A stretch of DNA of 64,000 nt from contig NZ_JAJQTQ010000011.1 in the NCBI RefSeq assembly GCF_029081005.1, forward strand, positions 62,001 to 126,000, read 5' to 3'. The notes under the pieces are model-generated. The model was not told the origin of the DNA. It saw only the letters and a program-made list of their open reading frames with translations, and searched no databases. The first letter of the stretch is position 1; every line of letters begins with the position of its first letter. Shown in pieces: positions 9,501 through 18,147 of the stretch. This DNA is from Halomonas elongata (GTDB taxonomy: Bacteria; Pseudomonadota; Gammaproteobacteria; Pseudomonadales; Halomonadaceae). The position numbers were made by a program, and so were the translations under genes.

Positions 9501-10298
9501 GACGATGAAAAAGTCGGGGAAGCCGCTCGCAACCTGTTCGACGATGCCCAGGCCATGCTCGGGCGGCTGATCGAGGAACGGCTGATCCAGGCTCGGGGCG
9601 TGATCGGCATGTGGCCGGCCAATACCGTCGACGACGACATCATCGAGGTCTACGCCGACGAGTCGCGCACCGAGGTCGTCGAACGACTCCACCATATTCG
9701 CCAGCAGACCACCAAGAATCGAGAAGGCGTGTGCTATAGCCTGGCCGATTTCGTCGCACCCAGGGAAAGCGGCAAGCCCGACTGGATCGGTGGTTTCGCG
9801 GTGACCGCCGGGCACGGTGTCGAGGAACTGGCCGAGCGCTACAAGGCTGCCGGCGACGACTACAACGCCATCATGGTCCAGGCACTGGCCGATCGCCTCG
9901 CCGAGGCCTTCGCCGAACACATGCACGAGCGTGTGCGTCGGCAGTACTGGGGTTATGCGCCCGACGAGGCACTGGACAACGAAGCGCTGATCGCCGAGAA
10001 GTACCGCGGCATCCGCCCTGCGCCCGGCTACCCGGCCTGCCCCGATCACACCGAGAAGGCCACGCTGTTCCGCCTGCTCGAGGCCGAGACGCATACCGGC
10101 CTCTCGCTGACCGAGAGCTTTGCCATGTGGCCTGCGGCAGCGGTGTCCGGCTGGTACTTTGCGCACCCGCAGTCGAAGTATTTTTCTACCGGCAAGATCA
10201 CCCGCGATCAGGTCGAGACGCTGGCCGAACGCAAGGCGATGTCACTGCCCGAACTGGAACGCTGGCTCATGCCGGTGCTCTCCTACGACCCCGACTGA
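6597..10298 (+). CDS. metH: Cobalamin-dependent methionine synthase MetH
   Basis: MetH methylates homocysteine to methionine using methylcobalamin and methyl-tetrahydrofolate. The 1233-residue protein has all four modules in order: homocysteine domain with zinc ligands Cys250 (GLNCALG) and Cys313/Cys314 (GGCCGS); folate domain ([13 protein letters not shown]); cobalamin domain with axial ligand His762 in DVHDIGKN; and C-terminal reactivation domain ([15 protein letters not shown]). These numbers are each three above E. coli MetH, which supports the ATG at 6597. A slightly earlier ATG at 6567 is also possible. No cobalamin riboswitch was found in the 300 bases upstream. A MATE transporter starts two bases after its stop. 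Confidence 0.97.
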   Translation: MADVPVSSLVTLTDSLAERILMLDGGMGTMLQNAGLSEEEFRGERFADWPTDLKGNNDLLALTCPDLVTRIHRDYLEAGADIVETNTFNSTRLSQSDYGMEDLVPELNRESARLARGICDAVAQETGVPRYVAGVLGPTSRTASLSPDVNDPAMRNVTFDELRDNYREAAEALVEGGSDLILIETIFDTLNAKAAIYALEELFEARGERLPVMISGTITDASGRTLSGQTTEAFWNSVRHARPLSVGLNCALGAEELRPYVEELANKADTFVSAHPNAGLPNEFGEYDQTPEEMAAIVAEFAESGLVNIIGGCCGSTPEHIAAIHRAIRDTAPRRIPERALACRLSGLEPFNIEHDSLFVNVGERTNVTGSARFKRLIKEEDYTTALEVALEQVENGAQVIDINMDEGMLESEDAMVRFLNLIAGEPDIARVPIMVDSSKWEIIEAGLKCIQGKAVVNSISLKEGEDAFREQATKCRRYGASIVVMAFDEQGQADTFARKAEICQRAYRLLVDEIHFPAEDIIFDPNIFAIATGIEEHNNYAVDFIEATRWIREHLPHAMVSGGVSNVSFSFRGNNAVREAIHSVFLYHAIRAGMTMGIVNAGQLAVYDDLPEELREGVEDVVLNRRDDATERLLDLADKYKDDSSGASRQEDLEWRGWEVEKRIEHALVKGITAYIEDDTELARQRAERPIEVIEGPLMDGMNVVGDLFGDGKMFLPQVVKSARVMKQAVAYLIPYIEAEKGEDTQAKGKIVMATVKGDVHDIGKNIVGVVLQCNNYEVIDLGVMVPAERILQTAREEKADIIGLSGLITPSLDEMVHVAKEMQRQNFDLPLLIGGATTSKAHTAVKIEPGYEHPVIYVTDASRAVGVAGKLLSPGLKEAYVTEIREEYEKVRERNAKRRPKAAEISYTEARRHKPAIDWQDYTPPRPALAGLEVFEDHDLAPLVERIDWTPFFMSWQLAGKYPRILDDEKVGEAARNLFDDAQAMLGRLIEERLIQARGVIGMWPANTVDDDIIEVYADESRTEVVERLHHIRQQTTKNREGVCYSLADFVAPRESGKPDWIGGFAVTAGHGVEELAERYKAAGDDYNAIMVQALADRLAEAFAEHMHERVRRQYWGYAPDEALDNEALIAEKYRGIRPAPGYPACPDHTEKATLFRLLEAETHTGLSLTESFAMWPAAAVSGWYFAHPQSKYFSTGKITRDQVETLAERKAMSLPELERWLMPVLSYDPD

Positions 10299-10299
10299 C

Positions 10300-11679
10300 A
10301 TGTCCGAACGCGTCACCTCTCCTGTGCGTTCGGCAGCCGCGATTGCCTCGCGGCTGCCCGACGGCGACAGGCGTCGCATCATCCTGCGCCTCGCCTTGCC
10401 GATCATCGGCGGCATGCTCAGCCAGAGCCTGCTGAATCTGATCGACGCCGCCATGGTCGGCGCCCTGGGCGAGATTCCGCTGGCCGGTGTCGGCATCGGC
10501 GGTTATGCCATCTTTCTGATCACCGCCGTGGTGTTCGGGCTGTCTTCCGGCGTGCAGGCCCAGACCGCCCGACGCCATGGCGAGCAGGCATGGGGATGCC
10601 GCGCTCAGGCCTTGAACGCGGGACTCGCCATCGCCCTGGTCGTCGCCGTGCCCTTGACCCTGCTCTGTCTGTGGCAGGCACCACGACTGATGAGCTGGAT
10701 CAACCAGGATCCGGCGGTAAATACCGAAGCGGTGGCCTACTTCCGCTGGCGCGTGGTGTCGCTGGTCCCGGTGGCCATGATCTTCTGTTTTCGCGGATAC
10801 TGGAACGGCATTCAGCGCACCGGGCTCTATCTACGCATCATGCTGGCGATGCACCTGGTCAATGGCCTGGCCAGCGTCGGCTTGATCTTCGGCCTCGCGG
10901 GGCTACCTGCCATGGGCGCCGCCGGCGCCGGTGCCGGTACCACGCTCTCGCTATACGCGGGACTGGCGATCTGGGCCTTCTACAGCTTGCGCCACGCCAT
11001 GGCCAGCGGCTTTCTCGCTGCGCGTCCTCGTCTCGAGACCCTGCTGACGACCCTGCGGCTGGCCATTCCCCATTCCTTCCAGCAGATCTGGTTCGCCGCC
11101 GGCTACGCCATGCTGTTCTGGATTCTCGGCCATATCGATACGGCCAGCGTGGCAGTGGGTCATGTGCTGGTGAACCTCTCGCTGCTGCTGATACTGCCCG
11201 GTGTCGGGCTAGGCATGGCGGCAATGAGCCTGGTGGGGCAGTCGCTGGGGCGCCAGGACCATCGCGATGCCCATCGCTGGGGGTGGGACGTGGTGTCCAT
11301 TGCCCTGCCATGCCTGTTGCTTCTGGCCCTGCCGCTGCTGGCCTTCCCCGACGCGGTATTGGGCCTCTTCCTGCACGATGCCGACCTCATTGCCCTGGGA
11401 CGACGCCCCTTGCAACTCACGGCCCTGATGATCGTGCTGGACGCCGCCGCCCTGGTATTCGCCCAGGCCTTGCTTGGCGCCGGTGCCAATCGGACCGTGA
11501 TGACCACGACCCTGACGCTGCAATGGCTGGTCTTCTTGCCGCTGGCCTGGTGGGTCGGTGTTCATCAGGAACTTGGACTGCTCGGCATCTGGTGGGTACA
11601 ACTCGGCTATCGATGCCTGAATTCCGCCTGGTTCGCGACCATCTGGCAACGCGGCCGCTGGACAGCGCTGAGCGTATGA
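10300..11679 (+). CDS. MATE-family multidrug/Na+ antiporter
   Basis: A 459-residue membrane protein with about 12 hydrophobic segments in two similar halves, typical of MATE exporters (ILRLALPIIGGMLSQSLLNLIDAAMVGALG at the first helices; PHSFQQIWFAAGYAMLFWILG opening the second half). It belongs to the DinF-like branch by general character. Such proteins expel cationic drugs or toxic metabolites using Na+ or H+ gradients. It starts immediately after metH and is probably read through from it; substrate unknown. Longer readings that begin inside metH are rejected. Confidence 0.9.
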   Translation: MSERVTSPVRSAAAIASRLPDGDRRRIILRLALPIIGGMLSQSLLNLIDAAMVGALGEIPLAGVGIGGYAIFLITAVVFGLSSGVQAQTARRHGEQAWGCRAQALNAGLAIALVVAVPLTLLCLWQAPRLMSWINQDPAVNTEAVAYFRWRVVSLVPVAMIFCFRGYWNGIQRTGLYLRIMLAMHLVNGLASVGLIFGLAGLPAMGAAGAGAGTTLSLYAGLAIWAFYSLRHAMASGFLAARPRLETLLTTLRLAIPHSFQQIWFAAGYAMLFWILGHIDTASVAVGHVLVNLSLLLILPGVGLGMAAMSLVGQSLGRQDHRDAHRWGWDVVSIALPCLLLLALPLLAFPDAVLGLFLHDADLIALGRRPLQLTALMIVLDAAALVFAQALLGAGANRTVMTTTLTLQWLVFLPLAWWVGVHQELGLLGIWWVQLGYRCLNSAWFATIWQRGRWTALSV

Positions 11680-11734
11680 TGGGATGCGTGGAAATGCGTC
11701 CAGGGACAGGGCGAGATGCCGCTCCTCATTCCAT

Positions 11735-11776
11735 TTCGAATATAAACTATGCACATTTATTCTTTTCTCGTATAAA
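11735..11776 (+). promoter_or_regulatory. AT-rich promoter region upstream of cysI
   Basis: The gap between the MATE gene and cysI contains a sharp AT-rich patch (tttcgaatataaactatg ... tttattc ... tataaa). A -10-like tataaa is at 11771-11776, and tttat/ataaa form a loose dyad. Assimilatory sulfite reductase is normally activated by CysB, which binds AT-rich sites just upstream of the promoter, so a CysB site is plausible but not proven. Confidence 0.35.
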
Positions 11777-11833
11777 GATCACCCGGTAAGCTAGTCGCAA
11801 CCGTGCCACTTCCCTATCGTAGGAAGGCGTAGA

Positions 11834-13486
11834 ATGTATCGCTACGACAATCATGACCAGACCCTGGTGGACGAGCGCGTCGCCCAGTTCCGCGACCAGA
11901 TGCGCCGTTATCTGGAGGGCAAGATCAGTGATGAGGAATTCCTGCCTCTGCGTGTGCAGAACGGCCTCTATATCCAGCGCTACGCCCCCATGCTGCGTAT
12001 CGCCATCCCCTACGGCATGCTGGCCTCCTACCAGTTGCGCAAGCTCGGCGAGATCGCCGCGCGCTACGATCGAGGCTACGGTCACTTCACCACGCGCACC
12101 AATCTGCAGCTGAACTGGCCGAAGCTCGAGGACGTGCCGGACATCCTGGCCGATCTCGCCAGCGTGCAGATGCATGCCATCCAGACCAGCGGCAACGACA
12201 TCCGCAACACCACTACCGATCAGTTCTCCGGCATCGCCGCCGACGAAGACGTCGATCCGCGGCCCTGGTGCGAGCTGATCCGGCAGTGGTCGACCTTCCA
12301 CCCGGAATTCGCCTATCTGCCGCGCAAGTTCAAGATCGCCGTGACCGGTGCCGAGGAGGATCGTGCGGCTATCCAGGTTCACGATGTCGGCCTGCGTTTC
12401 TGGCGCGACGACGCCGGCGACGTTCGCGTCAAGGTGCTCGCCGGTGGCGGCCTGGGCCGCACGCCGATGATCGGTGGCGTGATGTGCGAAGACCTGCCGT
12501 GGCGCCATCTGCTCACCTATCTGGAGGCCCTGGTGCGGGTCTATAACCAGTTCGGTCGTCGCGACAACAAGTTCAAGGCGCGCATCAAGATCCTGGTCAA
12601 GGCACTGGGCATCGACGAGTTCCGACGCCGAGTCGAGGAAGAGTGGGCTCATCTCAAGGATGGCGCCCAGACCCTGACCGAGGAGGCGGTGTCCGCCGTG
12701 GCCGAGCACTTTGTCGACCCGCCCCGCCGCGAGGTCGCCGACGACGCCATCGAGGCTTACGAGCGCCTGCGAGGGGAAAATCGCGCCTTCGCCCGCTTCG
12801 TGACCAACAACGTCACCGATCACAAGGTTGCCGGCTACAAGGCCGTGACCCTGTCGCTCAAGCGTCACGACCACTCCCCCGGTGACGTGACCTCCGAAGA
12901 CATGGCCGCAGTGGCTGACCTCGCCGATGAATTCGGCTATGGCGAGCTGCGCGTCACCCACGAGCAGAACCTGGTGCTGACCGATGTGCCGGTGGATCGC
13001 ATGGAGGAGCTCTGGCAGCGTCTCGACGCGCTCGGCATGGCCAATCCGACCGTGGGCACCCTGGCCGACCTGATCTGCTGCCCCGGCGGCGACTACTGCT
13101 CGCTGGCCAACGCCAAGTCGATTCCGGTCGCCCAGTCGATCCAGGAACGCTTCGAGAACCTGGATTTCCTCTATGACCTGGGGCCCCTGGAGCTCAACAT
13201 CTCTGGCTGCATGAATGCCTGCGGCCATCACCATGTGGGCCATATCGGCATTCTTGGCGTCGACAAGAAAGGCGAGGAGTACTACCAGATCTCGCTCGGC
13301 GGCAGTCAGGGCAACGAATCGTCCCTGGGCAAGATTCTCGGCCCGTCCTTCTACCGCGAGGACGTGACCGACGTGATCGACAAGCTGCTGAAGGTCTATG
13401 TCGGAGAGCGTACGCCCGACGAGACCTTCCTCGACACCTATCGTCGCATCGGCCTGAAACCCTTCAAGGAGCATGTCTATGCCTGA
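11834..13486 (+). CDS. cysI: Sulfite reductase hemoprotein subunit (CysI type)
   Basis: A 550-residue siroheme/[4Fe-4S] reductase that reduces sulfite to sulfide for cysteine synthesis. Two ferredoxin-like halves are followed by the cluster motifs: Cys416 and Cys422 in CCPGGDYC, and Cys459 and Cys463 in SGCMNACGHH, the C-x5-C...C-x3-C pattern shared by sulfite and nitrite reductases. There is no fused flavoprotein and no cysJ nearby, so the electron donor is probably ferredoxin or a separate reductase. The DUF934 gene overlaps its end by 8 bases, the same pairing as in Pseudomonas. Nitrite as substrate cannot be excluded from sequence alone. Confidence 0.92.
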   Translation: MYRYDNHDQTLVDERVAQFRDQMRRYLEGKISDEEFLPLRVQNGLYIQRYAPMLRIAIPYGMLASYQLRKLGEIAARYDRGYGHFTTRTNLQLNWPKLEDVPDILADLASVQMHAIQTSGNDIRNTTTDQFSGIAADEDVDPRPWCELIRQWSTFHPEFAYLPRKFKIAVTGAEEDRAAIQVHDVGLRFWRDDAGDVRVKVLAGGGLGRTPMIGGVMCEDLPWRHLLTYLEALVRVYNQFGRRDNKFKARIKILVKALGIDEFRRRVEEEWAHLKDGAQTLTEEAVSAVAEHFVDPPRREVADDAIEAYERLRGENRAFARFVTNNVTDHKVAGYKAVTLSLKRHDHSPGDVTSEDMAAVADLADEFGYGELRVTHEQNLVLTDVPVDRMEELWQRLDALGMANPTVGTLADLICCPGGDYCSLANAKSIPVAQSIQERFENLDFLYDLGPLELNISGCMNACGHHHVGHIGILGVDKKGEEYYQISLGGSQGNESSLGKILGPSFYREDVTDVIDKLLKVYVGERTPDETFLDTYRRIGLKPFKEHVYA

Positions 13487-13994
13487 ACAGCATCGAACCC
13501 TGATCGCCGATCGCCGCGTCCAGCATGACGGCTGGGTGCTCCTCGAGGAAGGTGCGGAGCGCCCCGCGGACACCCGTGTCATCGTCTCCGTGACGGAGTG
13601 GCTGGACGCCCCGAGCGAGAACGTCGCCCCGCTGTTGAGCAGCGACACCGAGCTCACCCTCGAGCTCGCCAGGCACTTGCTCGACGCGCCGCTGATCGCC
13701 ATCGACTTTCCCAAGTTCACCGATGGACGGGGCTACAGCATCGCGCGCCTGCTGCGGGAGCGTTACGGGTACGGCGGCCAGATTCGTGCCGTGGGAGACG
13801 TGTTGATCGATCAGTTGTTCTACATGTCGCGCTGCGGTTTCGATGCGTTCCTGCTGCGCGAGGACCAGATCGTCGAGGACGCTCTGAACGCCCTGGACAC
13901 CTTCAGTCGCAGCTACCAGCCCGGGACCGACACTGGCGAACCGCTGTTCCGGCGCCGAATGCGTGAAGCCCGTCGCGAGCAAGCCGTCGCCTGA
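13479..13994 (+). CDS. DUF934 protein, sulfite reductase partner
   Basis: A 171-residue cytosolic protein of the DUF934 family (FPKFTDGRGYSIARLLRERYGYGGQIRAVGDVLIDQLFYMSRCGFDAF is the family core). The gene overlaps cysI by 8 bases, which implies translational coupling. The ATG at 13479 is chosen because the AAGGAG site is seven bases ahead; the ATG at 13473 lies too close to it. Members almost always travel with sulfite reductase in proteobacteria, suggesting a role in its assembly or electron supply, but no activity has been assigned. Confidence 0.9.
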   Translation: MPEQHRTLIADRRVQHDGWVLLEEGAERPADTRVIVSVTEWLDAPSENVAPLLSSDTELTLELARHLLDAPLIAIDFPKFTDGRGYSIARLLRERYGYGGQIRAVGDVLIDQLFYMSRCGFDAFLLREDQIVEDALNALDTFSRSYQPGTDTGEPLFRRRMREARREQAVA

Positions 13995-14054
13995 CACGGT
14001 CGGTTCGGAAACGCCGCAAGAGCGCCGAACGAAAACGGCAAGCCCCTGCAGACA

Positions 14055-14079
14055 GGAAGCCGGCCTCTGGCCGGCTTCC
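14055..14079. terminator. Strong terminator hairpin after the cysI operon
   Basis: A perfect 11-bp stem, ggaagccggcc with ggccggcttcc, and a 3-base loop. It is followed by ttgtgt on the plus strand. It sits between the DUF934 gene and the convergent smr gene and probably serves both. Confidence 0.8.
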
Positions 14080-14101
14080 TTGTGTCATGGCCCGTGGTTC
14101 C

Positions 14102-14695
14102 TCAACCACGACGCTTCTGCTGCCGTTCGCGATTGTCGGCCCGGGCACGCTCGCTCTTGCGCAGCATGACCCAGGTCGCGCCGATTCCCCCATCACGCTG
14201 CCCCGCCGAGGCGAATGCCTGCATGTCTTCCACAGCGGCGAGCCACTTGGCGAGATAGGAACGCAGCACATTGGATGGGCTGTCGATCTCACGGCCCCGA
14301 CCATGCACGATCAACACCGAGCGCAGGTCGTGTTCACGAGCCTCGCGGAGAAAACCGGGCAAGGCACGACGACATTCTTCCAGCGGCCGACGCAATAGAT
14401 GCAGGCTGGCCTGGGCGGGATAGCCGCCGTGACGCAGGCGCTCCACTACCCCCCACTGAATGCCGTCACGGCGAAACTCGAGAGGATCGAAGGGAGGCAC
14501 CAGGTCGACGAAGTCGTCCGACAGCCCCAGGCGTGCCTCGCCTTCGGCGACGGCGCTTTCTCGCCTCGCCAACTGGGCGTCGCTGGGGTCGCGACGAGGC
14601 CGACCGGGATCGGCACGATCATGGCCACCACGCACGGGTCGCACCTCACCCACCAGTGCCCGGAAATCCATCTCGTCATGCTGGGGCTGAGTCAT
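14102..14695 (-). CDS. smrA: Smr-domain DNA endonuclease SmrA-like
   Basis: A 197-residue protein with a charged N-terminal region and a C-terminal Smr domain (residues ~95-180). Visible motifs are the LHLLRRPLEE stretch (the LDxH-type motif is here ASLH), LIVHGRG with the conserved HGRG loop, and the WLAAVEDMQAF helix. The FRRDGIQWGVVERLRHGGYPAQ segment ahead of the domain is typical of gammaproteobacterial SmrA (YdaL). Smr domains nick branched DNA or, in some relatives, act on RNA. The tail is basic (RADNRERQQKRRG). Confidence 0.85.
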   Translation of the reverse strand: MTQPQHDEMDFRALVGEVRPVRGGHDRADPGRPRRDPSDAQLARRESAVAEGEARLGLSDDFVDLVPPFDPLEFRRDGIQWGVVERLRHGGYPAQASLHLLRRPLEECRRALPGFLREAREHDLRSVLIVHGRGREIDSPSNVLRSYLAKWLAAVEDMQAFASAGQRDGGIGATWVMLRKSERARADNRERQQKRRG

Positions 14696-14829
14696 GGGGC
14701 ACCTCCGTCTCGAATGGTGAGTCCTCCATCCTAGCGCCCCGTGTCAGGCGAGCAAAGCGTCGTGATGGGTCTCGAGTCGACCGCATCTTGTGGCAGGATA
14801 TGGCTTTTGCGTCGACGAGACCGATCCTG

Positions 14830-15255
14830 ATGTCCTTTCGCCGTCTCGCCCTGTCGAGTCTGTGCCTCACGCCTTTCGCCCTTGCCGGCTGGTTCTGGTT
14901 GACCTGGCTCAGTCCCTGGACCTATGAGCGCCCGGACGCACTGCCTGACGTGGCAAGCGGTCAACACCAGCTCTTCGTTTACGGCACCCTGCGTCATGCT
15001 CCGATTCGCTGGCTCGTCTACGGTCGAGCCGGAGACCCGGAAACGGTGACATTACCCGGCTACCGACGCGAGGGGCTCGATCTGGAACCCGCCGAGGGGA
15101 ATAGCGTCCCCGGACTGCTGTTGACGGTGGATGCCGAGGAACTCGAACGGCTCGATCGCTATGAGCGGCTCGGTATTCGGTATTATCGGCAAGAGGTCAC
15201 GCTTTCCAGCGGTCAACAAGCCTGGGTGTATCGACGGCTGGATTCGGTAAGATGA
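14830..15255 (+). CDS. Membrane-anchored gamma-glutamylcyclotransferase-fold protein
   Basis: A 141-residue protein. Residues ~5-25 form a hydrophobic segment (LALSSLCLTPFALAGWFWLTWL) and the rest is an AIG2/GGCT domain: LFVYGTLR at the start of the fold, a GLLLTVDAEELERLDRYE stretch supplying the catalytic glutamate, and a YYRQEVTL strand. GGCT enzymes release 5-oxoproline from gamma-glutamyl compounds. Most relatives are cytosolic, so the leading membrane segment or uncleaved signal is unusual. An earlier in-frame ATG at 14800 is possible; it does not change the domain. Confidence 0.75.
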   Translation: MSFRRLALSSLCLTPFALAGWFWLTWLSPWTYERPDALPDVASGQHQLFVYGTLRHAPIRWLVYGRAGDPETVTLPGYRREGLDLEPAEGNSVPGLLLTVDAEELERLDRYERLGIRYYRQEVTLSSGQQAWVYRRLDSVR

Positions 15256-15275
15256 ATGTCGAGTTTTTATCAAGG

Positions 15276-15291
15276 AAGATAACGGTATAAA
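15276..15291 (+). promoter_or_regulatory. 16-base motif upstream of mgtC, shared with the GGDEF gene
   Basis: The sequence aagataacggtataaa occurs here, 96 bases upstream of mgtC, and again exactly at 52043-52058, 109 bases upstream of the diguanylate cyclase start, in the same orientation to both genes. It ends in a -10-like tataaa, so it could be a promoter element for one sigma factor or a binding site joined to a -10 box. Confidence 0.4.
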
Positions 15292-15387
15292 ACCAAGATC
15301 CTTTTCTCAAGAAGGCCTCGATACGCCACCCTCTATAGGACAGGCCATCATTTCACCAATGATGCGAACACGAACAAGGAGCGTGTC

Positions 15388-15849
15388 ATGGAAGCTGAAC
15401 TGACACTGCTGGAGATGCTCACCCGCTTGTCGGCTGCCTCGGGACTGGCGCTGGTGCTCGGCATCGAACGTGAATTCCGTGGCAAGCCAGCGGGCCTGCG
15501 TTCTCACATGCTGGTCGCCCTGGGCGCTGCCGCCTTCCTTCTGGTCGGACTGGAAATCCTGTACGCCACGGCTGGAGAAGACTCCTCGGCACGCATCGAC
15601 CCGACCCGTATCGTCGAAGGCGTGATCGGCGGCATCGGCTTTCTCGGTGCCGGCAGCATCATTCGCAGCGGCACCAGTGTTCAAGGCATCACCACCGGTG
15701 CCTCGATCTGGCTGGCCGGCGCCATCGGCATTGCCGCCGGTGTCGGGGACCTGGCCCTGGCTGCCATGGTCACGGTGCTGGCGCTGATCATCATGACGGT
15801 GCTCGGCGCCATCGAGCGCGCCCTGCCCTGGCACAAGCGGGATGACTGA
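15388..15849 (+). CDS. MgtC/SapB-family membrane protein
   Basis: A 153-residue inner-membrane protein with about four or five hydrophobic helices. It has the family core: LALVLGIEREFRGKPAGLRSHMLVALGAA and GGIGFLGAGSIIRSG...GITTGASIWLAGAIG. MgtC proteins help cells grow at low magnesium and, in pathogens, inhibit the F1Fo ATPase. This one lacks the C-terminal ACT-like domain of full-length MgtC, so it is of the short SapB type. AAGGAG lies ahead of the ATG. Confidence 0.9.
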   Translation: MEAELTLLEMLTRLSAASGLALVLGIEREFRGKPAGLRSHMLVALGAAAFLLVGLEILYATAGEDSSARIDPTRIVEGVIGGIGFLGAGSIIRSGTSVQGITTGASIWLAGAIGIAAGVGDLALAAMVTVLALIIMTVLGAIERALPWHKRDD

Positions 15850-15924
15850 GGGGTATGTTGTGAGGCTCAACGGCGACGGCCTACAATGGCTCGGCGCTAT
15901 TCGACTCGACCATGAGGCCCTGCC

Positions 15925-16266
15925 ATGTTGACCCTGCTGCACAACCCGCGCTGCTCGAAATCCCGTCAGGCTCTGGCACTGCTCGAGGAACACGGTGCCG
16001 ACGTTCGGGTTCGCCGATACCTGGACGATCCTCTCGACGAGAAGGAGCTTCGGGCCTTGATGTCACGACTGGATGCCGATGGCACTGCCCTGGTGCGGAC
16101 CAATGAAGCCGAATGGAAGGCTCTGCACGCCGACCTCGAGGATCCCGATCAGGTCGTGCATGCCATCCTCGCCCACCCGAAGATCCTGCAACGCCCGATC
16201 GCCGACGATGGCCAGCGCGCCGTGATCGGACGTCCTCCGGAGGACGTGCTCGGCCTGCTCGACTGA
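15925..16266 (+). CDS. arsC: Arsenate reductase, glutaredoxin-dependent (ArsC/Spx family)
   Basis: A 113-residue thioredoxin-fold protein. Cys10 in NPRCSKSR is the nucleophile, and the later arginines in ILQRPI and IGRPPE complete the arsenate-binding pattern of plasmid R773-type ArsC. It reduces arsenate to arsenite using glutathione and glutaredoxin. There is no arsB or ars regulator beside it; this lone chromosomal form next to wrbA is common in gammaproteobacteria and may have another physiological substrate. Confidence 0.9.
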   Translation: MLTLLHNPRCSKSRQALALLEEHGADVRVRRYLDDPLDEKELRALMSRLDADGTALVRTNEAEWKALHADLEDPDQVVHAILAHPKILQRPIADDGQRAVIGRPPEDVLGLLD

Positions 16267-17315
<1,049 letters not shown>

Positions 17316-17491
17316 CCCGACCGCTCATCCTCGAAGGCTCTCGACTTTGGTCCAGCACTGGTGGGCCCTCCCTTGATGGCATCACGCTCATCCAGGCTAG
17401 AGGGTCCTCATCGATCCATGACATCGACCAATCATGTCTTGAGCTTGGCACGCCGAGCGGCGACCATGACCGCATATTCTAGGAGAACGCC

Positions 17492-18133
17492 ATGACACGA
17501 GATATTGCCGATATACGGCGCGATTATGAGGGTGGCCGGCTCGAAGAGGACCAGATGCCTGAACGGCCCATGTCCCTGTTCGACGAATGGTTGGCACTGG
17601 CCCTGGAGGCCGAGGGCGACGATGGCAACGTCATGACGCTGGCTACCGTCGACAGCCAGGGCATGCCTCATGCCCGTGTGGTGCTGCTCAAGGACATCAG
17701 CGAACAAGGACTGGTCTTCTATACCAACTACCAGAGCCACAAGGGCAGCGAGCTGGCCAATGTCCCGCATGCCGCTCTGGTCTTCTGGTGGCCCTCCCTG
17801 GGCCGTCAGGTGCGCGTCGAAGGTGCCGTGGAGCAGGTCAGCGACGAGGAGTCCGACGCCTACTTCGCCAGTCGACCCCGAGCCAGCCAGCTGGGTGCCT
17901 GGGTGGCTACCCAGAGTGTGGTAATTCCCGGTCGAAACTGGCTCGAGGAACGTGAGCAGCGCTTTCAGCGAGCCTATGAGGGCCAGGAGATCGAGCGGCC
18001 CGGCCACTGGGGTGGCTATCGTGTGGTGCCCGAGATGATCGAATTCTGGCAGGGCCAGCCCAGTCGCCTGCACGACCGCATCCGCTACGAGCGACGCGCC
18101 GATACCTGGAGCCATTTCCGGCTGGCTCCCTGA
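17492..18133 (+). CDS. pdxH: Pyridoxamine 5'-phosphate oxidase PdxH
   Basis: This FMN enzyme oxidises pyridoxine or pyridoxamine phosphate to pyridoxal phosphate. The 213-residue protein matches throughout: IRRDYEGGRLEE, NVMTLATVDSQGMPHARVVLLK, FYTNYQSHKG, SRPRASQLGAWVATQS and the C-terminal WQGQPSRLHDRIRY. AGGAG precedes the start by seven bases. It converges on the pat gene with only 14 bases between the stops. Confidence 0.97.
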   Translation: MTRDIADIRRDYEGGRLEEDQMPERPMSLFDEWLALALEAEGDDGNVMTLATVDSQGMPHARVVLLKDISEQGLVFYTNYQSHKGSELANVPHAALVFWWPSLGRQVRVEGAVEQVSDEESDAYFASRPRASQLGAWVATQSVVIPGRNWLEEREQRFQRAYEGQEIERPGHWGGYRVVPEMIEFWQGQPSRLHDRIRYERRADTWSHFRLAP

Positions 18134-18147
18134 GAGGGACCTTCCCG

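Noticed and set aside
11747..13720. Long open reading frame antisense to cysI (657 codons)
   Set aside because: It mirrors the codon structure of cysI, has no ribosome site or recognisable domain, and cysI is certain.
14215..14829. Earlier start for the GGCT-fold protein
   Set aside because: The extension overlaps smrA on the other strand and is Arg/Pro-rich shadow sequence.
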